The notes below the pieces were generated by a model. That model searched no databases and was not told the origin of the DNA. It saw only the letters and a program-made list of their open reading frames with translations. From Pseudomonas sp. (GTDB lineage Bacteria; Pseudomonadota; Gammaproteobacteria; Pseudomonadales; Pseudomonadaceae), in assembly GCF_030147005.1 (NCBI RefSeq), contig NZ_JASLAW010000176.1, forward strand, positions 1 to 33,586: a stretch of 33,586 bases of DNA, in the 5' to 3' direction. Made by a program: the position numbers and the translations under genes. Of this stretch, positions 24,351-32,630 are shown one piece after another; the first letter of the stretch is position 1, and each line of letters starts with the position of its first letter.

Positions 24351-26695
24351 GCCTTCACCACCAAGCCGACCAAACCCCAACCCCACGCTACAAGCCCTAT
24401 AAAGGCCCGGCAGGCGGCTGGGGAGCGTTGATCAGCGTGGCGCAAGCCTGGCTGACCAGCGACAACGCGCTGAAAAACCTGCGCATGATGCTCAAAACCA
24501 ACCAGAACGGCGGCTTTGACTGCCCGGGGTGTGCCTGGGGTGACTCGCCGGAAAGCGGCATGGTCAAGTTCTGCGAAAACGGCGCCAAGGCGGTCAACTG
24601 GGAAGCCACCAAGCGCCGCGTGGACGCAGCGTTCTTCGCCAAGCACAGCGTTACCGCGCTGCTGGAACAAAGCGATTATTGGCTGGAATACCAAGGCCGT
24701 CTCACCGAACCCATGCGCTACGACGCCGAGTCCGACCGCTATCAGACCATCAGCTGGGAAGCCGCGTTCGACCTGGTCGGCAAGCACCTCAATGCCCTGC
24801 CCAGCCCCGACATGGCCGAGTTCTATACCTCGGGCCGTGCCAGCAACGAAGCCGCCTACCTGTATCAGTTGTTCGTGCGCGCCTACGGCACCAACAACTT
24901 CCCGGACTGCTCCAACATGTGCCACGAAGCCAGCGGCGTCGCTCTGGCACAGAGTGTGGGCGTGGGCAAAGGCACCGTGACCTTTGATGACTTCGAACAT
25001 GCCGACGCGATTTTCGTCTGGGGCCAGAACCCCGGCACCAACCACCCACGCATGCTCGAACCGCTGCGCGAAGCGGTGAAACGCGGCGCCCAGGTGGTGT
25101 GTATCAACCCCTTGAAAGAACGTGGCCTGGAACGCTTCCAGCACCCGCAACATCCGCTGGAAATGCTCACTAACGGCGACAAGCCGACCAATACTGCCTA
25201 TTTCCGCCCGGCGCTGGGTGGCGACATGGCCATCCTGCGCGGCATGGCCAAGTTCCTGCTGCTGTGGGAGCGTCAAGCCCTGGCCGAGGGCAAGGAAGCC
25301 GTGTTCGATCATGACTTCCTCAACGAACACACTGTTAACGTACTGGACTATCTGGGTCAGATCGACGACACCTCGTGGGAGGAAATCGTCGAGCAGTCCG
25401 GCCTGACGCTGGTGGAGATCGAGCAAGCTGCGCGCATGTATGCCAAAGGCAAGAACGTGATCATGTGCTGGGCGATGGGCATCACCCAGCACCGTCACTC
25501 GGTGCCGACCATCCAGGAAATCGCCAACCTGATGCTGCTGCGCGGCAATATTGGCCGTCCAGGCGCCGGCCTGTGCCCCGTGCGTGGCCACAGCAACGTG
25601 CAGGGCGACCGCACCATGGGCATTAACGAACGCCCACCGGTGGCATTCCTTGACTCGCTGGAGCGCCGCTTCCAGTTCCAGGTGCCGCGTACCAATGGGC
25701 ACAACGTGGTCGAAGCCATCCATGCGATGCTCGAAGGCCGCTCCAAGGTGTTTATCGGCCTGGGTGGCAACTTCGCCCAAGCCACGCCGGACAGTACCCG
25801 CACCTTCGAAGCGTTGCGTAACTGCGACCTGACCGTGCAAATCAGCACCAAGCTCAACCGCAGCCATCTGATGCACGGTAAAGACGCACTGATCCTGCCG
25901 TGCCTGGGCCGCACCGACATCGACATTCAGGCCGACGGCCCGCAAGCGGTCACGGTGGAAGATTCGTTCAGCATGGTCCACGGCTCCAACGGCCAGTTGC
26001 AGCCGCTATCGAAGCTGATGAAATCGGAGCCTGCGATTCTGGCCGGCATCGCGGCTGCGACCTTGGGCAGCAACCCCGTGGACTGGAACTGGTTGATCGC
26101 CGATTACGGGCGCATCCGCGACCTGATCGCCGATACCATTCCAGGCTTCAAGGACTTCAACGAGAAGATCAAACACCCCGGCGGGTTCTATTTAGGCAAC
26201 TCTGCCGGTGCACGCCGCTGGAACACCCCATCGGGCCGCGCCAACTTCCGGCCGAACGTCCTGCCCAAAGACCTGATTCATGAACGTACCCACGCCACAG
26301 GGCGGGTGCCGGACTTGATCATGCAGTCGATGCGCTCCCACGATCAGTACAACACCACTATCTATGGCCTGGACGACCGTTATCGCGGAGTCAAAGGGCA
26401 ACGCGATGTGCTGTTCGTCAATGAGGCTGACATCATCCGGCTGGGCTTCAAGCCGGGGCAGAAGGCCGACATCATCTCGCTGTGGGAAGATGGCCGTGAG
26501 CGCCGTGTGAAGGGCTTTACCTTGCTGGCGTTTGATATTCCGGCCGGACAGGCAGCGGCTTACTACCCGGAAGTGAATCTACTGGTGCCGCTGGAAAGCA
26601 CGGGCGACGGCAGCCATACGCCCACCTCGAAGTTCGTCGCGATTCGTTTGGAAGCGGCGAGTGACAATGGACTGATCATGGCGCGTTCGGCCTGA
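24347..26695 (+). CDS. FdhF/YdeP-family molybdopterin oxidoreductase
   Basis: This is a large molybdopterin-bis-guanine-dinucleotide enzyme of the DMSO-reductase superfamily, 782 residues from the chosen ATG. The start at 24347 has GGAGT seven bases upstream and overlaps fdhD by 4; an open frame reaches back to 24260 inside fdhD. The N-terminal region has FDCPGCAWGD and a later FCENGAK, fewer cysteines than a normal Cys4 iron-sulfur site. NNFPDCSNMCHEASG holds the cysteine region near the metal, and FVWGQNPGTNHPRML and RGNIGRPGAGLCPVRGHSNVQGDRT are cofactor-binding segments. The overall sequence resembles YdeP, linked to acid resistance in E. coli, whose reaction is not known. No beta or gamma subunit gene is present, so it is probably a soluble cytoplasmic enzyme. 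Confidence 0.9.
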   Translation: MSLHHQADQTPTPRYKPYKGPAGGWGALISVAQAWLTSDNALKNLRMMLKTNQNGGFDCPGCAWGDSPESGMVKFCENGAKAVNWEATKRRVDAAFFAKHSVTALLEQSDYWLEYQGRLTEPMRYDAESDRYQTISWEAAFDLVGKHLNALPSPDMAEFYTSGRASNEAAYLYQLFVRAYGTNNFPDCSNMCHEASGVALAQSVGVGKGTVTFDDFEHADAIFVWGQNPGTNHPRMLEPLREAVKRGAQVVCINPLKERGLERFQHPQHPLEMLTNGDKPTNTAYFRPALGGDMAILRGMAKFLLLWERQALAEGKEAVFDHDFLNEHTVNVLDYLGQIDDTSWEEIVEQSGLTLVEIEQAARMYAKGKNVIMCWAMGITQHRHSVPTIQEIANLMLLRGNIGRPGAGLCPVRGHSNVQGDRTMGINERPPVAFLDSLERRFQFQVPRTNGHNVVEAIHAMLEGRSKVFIGLGGNFAQATPDSTRTFEALRNCDLTVQISTKLNRSHLMHGKDALILPCLGRTDIDIQADGPQAVTVEDSFSMVHGSNGQLQPLSKLMKSEPAILAGIAAATLGSNPVDWNWLIADYGRIRDLIADTIPGFKDFNEKIKHPGGFYLGNSAGARRWNTPSGRANFRPNVLPKDLIHERTHATGRVPDLIMQSMRSHDQYNTTIYGLDDRYRGVKGQRDVLFVNEADIIRLGFKPGQKADIISLWEDGRERRVKGFTLLAFDIPAGQAAAYYPEVNLLVPLESTGDGSHTPTSKFVAIRLEAASDNGLIMARSA

Positions 26696-26713
26696 CTCGA
26701 TCCAGACAAGCCA

Positions 26714-26769
26714 CCTCCCACGCTTGAATGCATTTTATAGGTGGGAGCGGGCTTGCCCGCGAAGAGGCC
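26714..26769. repeat. REP-like repeat after the molybdoenzyme gene
   Basis: GTGGGAGCGGGCTTGCCCGCG at 26741 onward is the standard Pseudomonas REP core; a short partner CTCCCAC lies at about 26715-26721. Confidence 0.7.
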
Positions 26770-26798
26770 AGAACTCTCAGTACGCATTTTACAGGCAC

Positions 26799-26828
26799 AA
26801 AAAAGGCCGCTTTCACATCAAAGCGGCC
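26799..26828 (-). terminator. rho-independent terminator, minus strand
   Basis: A perfect 9-base stem with a 6-base loop and six T on the minus strand. No protein gene on that strand lies upstream of it, which is the main reason to suspect a small RNA. Confidence 0.85.
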
Positions 26829-26889
26829 GTTCCCAAGTAGCTAAAGACTCGTAAAATCGACTTAAGTTCCCCATATAAAACAGCAACTT
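26799..26889 (-). ncRNA. candidate small RNA with rho-independent terminator (possibly RgsA/P16)
   Basis: On the minus strand a TATACAAT-like -10 element (26902-26895) precedes a roughly 90-base stretch without coding potential. It ends in a perfect 9-base stem GGCCGCTTT/AAAGCGGCC (26805-26813 and 26820-26828) followed by six T. The internal GGGGAACTTAAG (about 26863-26874) recalls the conserved Pseudomonas RNA RgsA (P16), which is RpoS-dependent; the extended -10 would suit sigma-S. The identity is from memory and uncertain. The unit is divergent from the glycine-zipper gene. Confidence 0.55.
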
Positions 26890-26988
26890 AGCAAATTGTA
26901 TACAACTGTTGCCGCCGGTCGGATTTCGATTGTCAGCGTCTCGATACAACCTCAGGATCGCGCCGTCATCCCCTTGAGGTTTCCCTGA

Positions 26989-27477
26989 ATGAAGTTCTCC
27001 TCGATTCTCTTGTTGTCCCTTGGCCTGGTCAGTGGCGCAGCCATGGCCGGTGGCACCACCGAAGCCGGTGTGGGCGGCGCATTGGGCGGGGTTCTAGGCT
27101 CGGTTGTCGGCCAGCAGTTGGGCGGCAACACCGGTTCGACCATCGGCGCAGCGCTGGGTGGCGCGGGCGGTAGTGCGGTTGGCGCAGACAAGCGCAGCCG
27201 TGGCGAAGCAGCCATTGGCGGCGCACTGGGCGCTGCCGGCGGCAACGTAGTCGGCCGCAGTGTCGGCGGCGGCACCGGTGCATTGATCGGCTCAGCGGCC
27301 GGCGGTGGCGCAGGTGGTGCGCTGGGCAACTACATGGGCAACAAGAGCGATGACGACGATCGCCGTTATCGTGGGCGTGACGACCGTCGCTACTACCGCG
27401 ACGATCACCCAGGCCGCGGCCATGCCTATGGGCATCGCAAGAACAAGCACAAGCGCCATCATCGTTATGATGACTAA
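26989..27477 (+). CDS. glycine-zipper envelope protein
   Basis: This 162-residue secreted protein has a signal peptide (MKFSSILLLSLGLVSGAAMA). Glycine-zipper repeats follow at about residues 25-118 (GGALGGVLGSVVGQQLGG, GAALGGAGGSAVG, GGALGAAGGNVVG, GALIGSAAGGGAGGALGNYMG). They end in a highly charged tail rich in D, R, Y and H (residues 119-162). Such zippers sit in or next to the outer membrane or oligomerise there; the function is not known. There is no lipobox cysteine. It is monocistronic, with a REPIN after the stop and a putative small RNA divergent to it. Confidence 0.85.
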   Translation: MKFSSILLLSLGLVSGAAMAGGTTEAGVGGALGGVLGSVVGQQLGGNTGSTIGAALGGAGGSAVGADKRSRGEAAIGGALGAAGGNVVGRSVGGGTGALIGSAAGGGAGGALGNYMGNKSDDDDRRYRGRDDRRYYRDDHPGRGHAYGHRKNKHKRHHRYDD

Positions 27478-27500
27478 GGCCTGACGAAAACAGCTGATCA

Positions 27501-27594
27501 AATGTGGGAGCGGGCTTGATCGCGAGATCGGTCTTTCAGTCACCAGCGGTATTGACTGAACCACCGAATTCGCGAGCAAGCCTGCTCCCACATT
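27501..27594. repeat. REPIN-type inverted repeat pair
   Basis: AATGTGGGAGCGGGCTTG on the left and CAAGCCTGCTCCCACATT on the right form the long arms, with CGCGAG-type inner parts and a loop containing a TCAGTCA/TGACTGA repeat. It lies between convergent genes. Confidence 0.85.
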
Positions 27595-27621
27595 GGGTTC
27601 TTGGCCGCTCGCGAGATCAGG

Positions 27622-28053
27622 TCAGACCACCAACCGCTGCAACGCCTCGCGCAACTGCCCCGGAATCGTCACCGGCTGGTTCGATCCTCGGTCCACAAAC
27701 ACATGCACAAAACGCCCCGCCGCGCAGGCTTCCTCCTCGCCTGCCTTGAACACCGCCAGCTCATACTGCACCGAACTGTTGCCCAATTTGCCTACCCGCA
27801 AGCCGATTTCGATGCGCTCGGGAAAGGCTATCGACGCGAAGTAATCGCAGGCCGAACTCACCACAAATCCCACTACCGCACCGTCATGAATATCCAGCCC
27901 GCCCTGCTCGATCAGGTAGCTATTCACCGCCGTGTCAAAAAAACTGTAATAGGTGACGTTATTCACATGGCCATACACATCATTGTCGTGCCAGCGCGTA
28001 ATAATCGTTTGAAAGTGAGCGTAATCGCCACGTTGCGGCACTGAGTCAGGCAT
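27622..28053 (-). CDS. 4HBT-family acyl-CoA thioesterase
   Basis: This 143-residue single hot-dog protein has the 4HBT signature TRWHDNDVYGHVNNVTYYSF, with the catalytic aspartate region (WHDND-x2-GHVNN), then AVNSYLIEQGG and FVHVFVDR. It is of the YbgC/FcbC-like type and should hydrolyse short or aromatic acyl-CoA esters; the substrate is unknown. I chose ATG at 28053, with AGAGG five bases upstream, over an in-frame GTG at 28059. The RecQ gene lies 23 bases upstream on the same strand, so co-transcription is likely. Confidence 0.87.
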   Translation of the reverse strand: MPDSVPQRGDYAHFQTIITRWHDNDVYGHVNNVTYYSFFDTAVNSYLIEQGGLDIHDGAVVGFVVSSACDYFASIAFPERIEIGLRVGKLGNSSVQYELAVFKAGEEEACAAGRFVHVFVDRGSNQPVTIPGQLREALQRLVV

Positions 28054-28076
28054 GAGCACCTCTCGTAAAAAGGAAT

Positions 28077-30014
28077 TTACAGGTTATTCAAATGGGCCTC
28101 GGCCCACTCGCGCACCTCGGCGTAGGGGTAATCCTCCAGCGCAGCGAAACCGGGAATGCCCCGCGCCTTCAACTTGGTGAACAGCGGCACGCTGATTCCA
28201 CCGAGAAAGCGCGTCAGCCGTTCCGCACCAGGCAACTGGCCGGTGTGCTCATGATGCCTGTGGATAAAATCACCGCACAGCTCCATGAAATTTTTATCCA
28301 CAAGCGGCGGCAAGCTCGCCGGCGCAGGCAAGTGCGCTACATGCCCATGGCACACCGAGCATTGCCCGCAACGCTGCGGGGCGTTTTCATCGCCAAAATA
28401 CTGGGCAAGACGTTGCCCAAGGCAGCGCTCGGTGGCGAACAGATCAAGCATGGCGTGAATCCGCGCCACTTCCGTCATCTCGTGTTGCTTGAAGCCTGTG
28501 TATAACTCGGCGCTCAGCACCTGCGCATCGAAATCGGTGTTCAGCAGGCTGTAGACCTCGGTCATCTGTTTGCTTTCCAGTTCGATCAGGCCTTGCTCCT
28601 GGAAATAATCCAACGCTTTTACAACACGGCTGCGCTCGGCATTGTGCTGCTGATACAGCGCGTCGAAATCCACCGTTGCCCAGGTTTTTGCGCGCTTGCA
28701 TACCTGAACGATCGCCGCGACAAACTGCTGCCGTTCCCCGGAAAATCGTGCCAGCAAGTCATCGGGTTCGATCAGGTATTTGAAACGGTATTCGGCATAA
28801 AACGCGTAGCGCGGCGCAATCACGCCCTTGAGCTCCAATTGCACCAACAGCGTCTTGAGCGGCAATTCACGGATATTGCAGTGGTCCGACAGCGACCTCA
28901 GCAAAAATTCCCATTGCCCCTCGCTTCGCGCCGCCTGCAATTCTTCCAACACACGGCGGATACCTTCCTGCTCGGGCGTATCGCCGTACACGAAGTTCTC
29001 CAACACATTGAGGCTGTCGCGATTGGCCAGCACCAGGCAGTCGGAGGGCTGGCCATCACGACCGGCGCGGCCGATTTCCTGGCTGTAGTTTTCAGTGGAT
29101 TTGGGCAGGTCGAAGTGCACTACATTGCGGATGTCACTTTTGTCGATACCCATGCCAAACGCGATGGTGGCGACGATGCAATTGGAGCGCCCGCCCATGA
29201 AACGCTGCTGGATGCCCTCGCGTTTCTCGTGGGGCAAACCAGCGTGATACGCCTCGGCCTGGATACCGTTACGGTTCAGGTGCTCGGCGATCTGCTCGGC
29301 GGTTTTTTGCAGGGTCACGTAGACGATGCTTGGCTGGTTGGCTCGCTCGCTCATCCATTGCACCAGGCGTCGGCGTTTGTCAGCGCCGCTTACGGGCTCC
29401 ACCAGCAAATTAAGGTTGGGCCGGTAAAAGCCGGTGGTGATCACATCCTGCGGCGCAATGGCGAACTTGGTCTGCATATCGGCAATTACTTTGGGCGTGG
29501 CCGTAGCCGTCAGCAGCAGCGCTTGTGGGATCTTGAACTGGCGTTGGTAGTCCGGCAGCTTGAGGTAGTCCGGGCGGAAGTTGTGGCCCCATTCGGAAAT
29601 GCAGTGCGCCTCGTCCACCACCAGCAGCGAGATGCGCACACTTTGCAGGAAGTTGCGAAAACGCTCGTTCTTCAAGCGCTCCACGGAAATCATCAGGATT
29701 TTCAACTCACCCGAACGCGCACGCGCCATCACATCATTGGCGTCGTCGCGGCTTTGCGCCGAATCGATACTGCCCGCCGAAATGCCGTGACGCTTCAAAA
29801 AACCAAGCTGGTCCTGCATCAACGCCAGCAGCGGCGACACCACCAGCGTCAGGTGCGGCAGCAGTACGGCCGACAGCTGGTAACACAGGGATTTGCCCGA
29901 GCCGGTGGGGAAAATCGCCGCCGTCGAACGCCCCGCCAGCACGGCGCTGACGGCTTCTTCCTGGCCCAGACGAAACTGGGAATAACCAAAGACCTGCTGG
30001 AGGGTATCGTGCAT
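28077..30014 (-). CDS. recQ: RecQ-family ATP-dependent DNA helicase
   Basis: This superfamily 2 helicase of 645 residues has helicase motifs in order: FRLGQEEAVSAVLAG (motif 0), FPTGSGKSLCYQL (Walker A), VSPLLALMQDQ (Ia), VVDEAHCISEWGHNFRPDY (DEAH with the RecQ aromatic-rich loop), LLTATATPKV (III), IAFGMGIDKSDIRNVVHFDL and SQEIGRAGRDGQPSDC (V and VI). A zinc site (C near 530, then RCGQCSVCHG) follows. The C-terminal part (about 560-645) is not a clear HRDC domain, so it differs from E. coli RecQ. It unwinds 3' to 5' in recombination and fork repair. The ATG has GGAGT about 10 bases upstream. Confidence 0.9.
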   Translation of the reverse strand: MHDTLQQVFGYSQFRLGQEEAVSAVLAGRSTAAIFPTGSGKSLCYQLSAVLLPHLTLVVSPLLALMQDQLGFLKRHGISAGSIDSAQSRDDANDVMARARSGELKILMISVERLKNERFRNFLQSVRISLLVVDEAHCISEWGHNFRPDYLKLPDYQRQFKIPQALLLTATATPKVIADMQTKFAIAPQDVITTGFYRPNLNLLVEPVSGADKRRRLVQWMSERANQPSIVYVTLQKTAEQIAEHLNRNGIQAEAYHAGLPHEKREGIQQRFMGGRSNCIVATIAFGMGIDKSDIRNVVHFDLPKSTENYSQEIGRAGRDGQPSDCLVLANRDSLNVLENFVYGDTPEQEGIRRVLEELQAARSEGQWEFLLRSLSDHCNIRELPLKTLLVQLELKGVIAPRYAFYAEYRFKYLIEPDDLLARFSGERQQFVAAIVQVCKRAKTWATVDFDALYQQHNAERSRVVKALDYFQEQGLIELESKQMTEVYSLLNTDFDAQVLSAELYTGFKQHEMTEVARIHAMLDLFATERCLGQRLAQYFGDENAPQRCGQCSVCHGHVAHLPAPASLPPLVDKNFMELCGDFIHRHHEHTGQLPGAERLTRFLGGISVPLFTKLKARGIPGFAALEDYPYAEVREWAEAHLNNL

Positions 30015-30176
30015 AGGCTGTCACTCCGTTGACCGCTGAAGAAGTCAAAACATAGATCAGCGATCGAGATTGAGTCGGGGATAAACGCTACAAACTGATA
30101 CAGAGAAAACCAGCAAGCCCGCGCAAAAACGATGACAGTAGCACGCTTGATCCCTCATCCCGATACGGAGTCGTGA

Positions 30177-31229
30177 ATGCTTCAATGCCTCAATTTCAAG
30201 CGGATAAATTCACTGCAACACTTCACCCTGTTCGCACTGCCTCTGCTTCTGCTGGGCTGCACAACCCCACCCAATCCGCTGCCGGACGCGCAGCGCTTTG
30301 AAACCGAAGAGTACCTGGCGCAAAAAGCCCTGCCCATCGTCAAGGCATCAGCCCTCTATGCGCGCGGCGGCACCGGCCAGGGTGTGAAGGTAGCGCTGAT
30401 CGATTCGGGCCTCAACCAGGCGTTACCGGAGTTCCGCGGACGCGTATCCGACCCGGGCTACGATTTTGTGCGGCAACAGCCCGGTACCGTCGACATCAAG
30501 GGCCACGGCACCCAAATGGCCGGCATTCTCGCCGCCAACAAAGATGATAGAGGCATTCATGGCATTGCCTTCAATGCCCAGCTGATTCCCATGCGCTTTG
30601 GCGATGACAGGGAGCCGTTCTACTTTGACAGTGAAATCGCCCAGTCATGGACCTTCGCCTCCAGCAAAGGCGCACGGATTTTCAGCAACTCGTGGGCTAA
30701 CCCCATCGAAGCCAACACCAATGAATTACCAATCTACGAACGCCTGATGGGCGACTCGCTGGAGGTTGCCAAAACGCTTGTGTCACAGGGTTCGGTGTTC
30801 GTGTTTTCCACCGGTAACGAGGTCAAGCGTGAGCCCCTCGCCGAGCCCGGCCTGCCTGCCCTGGTGCCCGAGCTGGAACAGGGCTGGATCGCCGTCATGG
30901 CGCTCAAGAACGACGGCACCGCCATCAATCTCAAATCCAACTACTGCGGGCTTGCAGCGAACTGGTGCATTGCCGTGCCAGGAGGTGATGGCGGAGCGGG
31001 CCTGCTGACTACCCAGAAGGACGGCAGCTACGGGCCAACCGCTGGCACCTCGCCGGCTGCCGCGCTGGTCAGTGGCGCCTTGGCTGCCCTCCAGAGCCGC
31101 TTTCCCGAAATGACCCCGCAGCAGGTTCGCGAGCGTTTGCTCAGCACCGCCAACCGCACGGGGATTTACGCCAACAGCGAAGCCTACGGGCGTGGGTTGA
31201 TGGACTTGGAGGCAGCTTCTCGGCCTTAG
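30177..31229 (+). CDS. S8 (subtilisin-like) serine protease, lipoprotein type
   Basis: This 350-residue protein has a lipoprotein signal ending LLLLGC (C28 predicted to be lipidated). The S8 catalytic triad is complete: D76 in VALIDSGLN, H110 in GHGTQMAGILAAN, S292 in AGTSPAAALVSGALA. The oxyanion asparagine is N214 in FSTGNE. The chain has little beyond the catalytic domain, with no autotransporter barrel, and residues 29-60 are too short for a typical inhibitor propeptide. It should be anchored to a membrane facing the periplasm or cell surface. The role is unknown. The ATG has GGAG about 9 bases upstream; the gene is divergent from recQ. Confidence 0.88.
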   Translation: MLQCLNFKRINSLQHFTLFALPLLLLGCTTPPNPLPDAQRFETEEYLAQKALPIVKASALYARGGTGQGVKVALIDSGLNQALPEFRGRVSDPGYDFVRQQPGTVDIKGHGTQMAGILAANKDDRGIHGIAFNAQLIPMRFGDDREPFYFDSEIAQSWTFASSKGARIFSNSWANPIEANTNELPIYERLMGDSLEVAKTLVSQGSVFVFSTGNEVKREPLAEPGLPALVPELEQGWIAVMALKNDGTAINLKSNYCGLAANWCIAVPGGDGGAGLLTTQKDGSYGPTAGTSPAAALVSGALAALQSRFPEMTPQQVRERLLSTANRTGIYANSEAYGRGLMDLEAASRP

Positions 31230-31244
31230 TCGTGCGCTAAACAA

Positions 31245-31268
31245 ACAACGCGCCACGGGGCGCGTTGT
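31245..31268. terminator. hairpin between convergent genes
   Basis: Perfect 10-base arms ACAACGCGCC and GGCGCGTTGT with a 4-base loop. There is no long T-tract, but the position between two converging genes and the stem strength suggest a bidirectional terminator. Confidence 0.6.
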
Positions 31269-31292
31269 CGGCAGGTCGTTTATTGCCGTGGG

Positions 31293-32468
31293 TCAGCGGT
31301 TCTGTACCCGCTCAATCGCGGTGTCATACACCGGGTTGGCCGTTTGCTCCTTGGCCAACTGGTAATGACGCAACGCATCGGCAAACTGCCCCGCCGCTTC
31401 GTAGATCCGCGCAATGTTGTAGTAGGCACCCGCGCGTACGGTTGAAGCACTGGCTCCCGTCGCCAGGGCGATGGCCTTGCGGTTGGCCCAGATCGATTCG
31501 GCGGTGTTGCCTGCCTTCTGATACGCCAGCCCGAGATTGCCGTAGGCCTTGCCGAAACCGTTGTCCAAGTCGATAGCCTGGCGGAACAGGTCAATCGCCT
31601 GGTCCAGATTGCCCGCTTGGTAGGCAGCTTCACCCTGCACGTTCAGACGCTTCGCATCGGTTTGCGCCGAAGCACTGACAACCACTGCGGTAACGGCGAC
31701 GCTGTCATCCAGCAACGGTTTGACTTCGTTGAGCACATCCGCCGCATTCACGGTCACGCCGCTGAAGGTGTTGATGTCCTGGAAGTCGCCACTGCCGGTC
31801 ATGCGGAACACGGTCCACAGGTTACCGCTGCGGTTTTTCGGCACGTAGTAGGTGCGCACGAGCGACTGGCCCATGTACACAAACACCTTGGCTTCGCTGT
31901 TGGACAACTGGCGCGATCCTGGATTGCCGCCGTTGCTGTAGTCATGCACGGCGTAAACGTAGCTTTCGCCGTAGTGTTTTTTCTGCAGGGTGATGGTTTC
32001 CGGGCCATAGCTGTCGGTGTCGTCCACATCCAGCTCGGCGTCGGTGCCGGTTTTGCTCTCGAAGTAGATGTTATTGCCGGGGAAGATCATATGGGAGTCG
32101 AGATCGTCCGGCGTCTGGCCCCAGCTCAGCACTACGCGCAAGCCGTCGAGGTTTTCCATGACCGGGCTGACGGCGTAAGTCATCCCTTTGCACGGGCACT
32201 TGACCACCAGGTTGGAATAGCCGGTTTTTTTGATGATCAATAGATTGCTGGCGTCGTCAGCCGCCTCGCTGGTCAGCGTCACCTGCCCCTGGGCATTGGT
32301 GCGGCCCACTACGTTCTGCGCACCGTTGCGTTGCAGCAACACCTCGGCGTCGGCGATTTTCTGGTCCTTGACCACTGCGCTGAGCACCTCGATCGGCAAC
32401 TGCTCGGCCTGGATCGAAAAAGCCACCGCACACAATGACATCGCCGAAGCGACACGAAGCAAACCCAT
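31293..32468 (-). CDS. secreted YfaP-domain protein with C-terminal TPR repeats
   Basis: This 391-residue protein has a signal peptide (MGLLRVASAMSLCAVAFSIQA). An N-terminal carboxypeptidase-regulatory-like beta domain follows (about 23-105, IADAEVLLQRNGAQNVVGRT NAQGQV). A YfaP/DUF2135-like domain comes next (about 106-240), marked by LRVVLSWGQTPDDLDSHMIF and DVDDTDSYGPETITL. At the C-terminus are about three TPR units (260-391; GEAAYQAGNLDQAIDLFRQA, GKAYGNLGLAYQKAGNTAES, AYYNIARIYEAAGQFADALR). It should be periplasmic or surface-exposed and act as a protein scaffold; the function is not known. The start is supported by GGGAG seven bases upstream. Confidence 0.82.
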   Translation of the reverse strand: MGLLRVASAMSLCAVAFSIQAEQLPIEVLSAVVKDQKIADAEVLLQRNGAQNVVGRTNAQGQVTLTSEAADDASNLLIIKKTGYSNLVVKCPCKGMTYAVSPVMENLDGLRVVLSWGQTPDDLDSHMIFPGNNIYFESKTGTDAELDVDDTDSYGPETITLQKKHYGESYVYAVHDYSNGGNPGSRQLSNSEAKVFVYMGQSLVRTYYVPKNRSGNLWTVFRMTGSGDFQDINTFSGVTVNAADVLNEVKPLLDDSVAVTAVVVSASAQTDAKRLNVQGEAAYQAGNLDQAIDLFRQAIDLDNGFGKAYGNLGLAYQKAGNTAESIWANRKAIALATGASASTVRAGAYYNIARIYEAAGQFADALRHYQLAKEQTANPVYDTAIERVQNR

Positions 32469-32630
32469 GCTTAACTCCCTTTAAGTAGAAGGCGGAATTG
32501 CCCTACAAGATTTGCGGTGAAACATACGCTGAATTCAGCGCGCTGGCGGATTTTTTATAAGGAGTGTGACGTGGTTATAGCTAACACTGGCTGCACGATG
32601 AAACCGGCCTTTGTCTGGGAGAATTGCGCA

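Noticed and set aside
24320..25981. Open frame of 553 codons antisense to the molybdoenzyme gene
   Set aside because: Shadow frame rich in H, Q and V with no recognised domain; the plus-strand enzyme is unambiguous.
28593..30032. Open frame of 479 codons antisense to recQ
   Set aside because: All RecQ motifs are on the minus strand; this frame is their complement.
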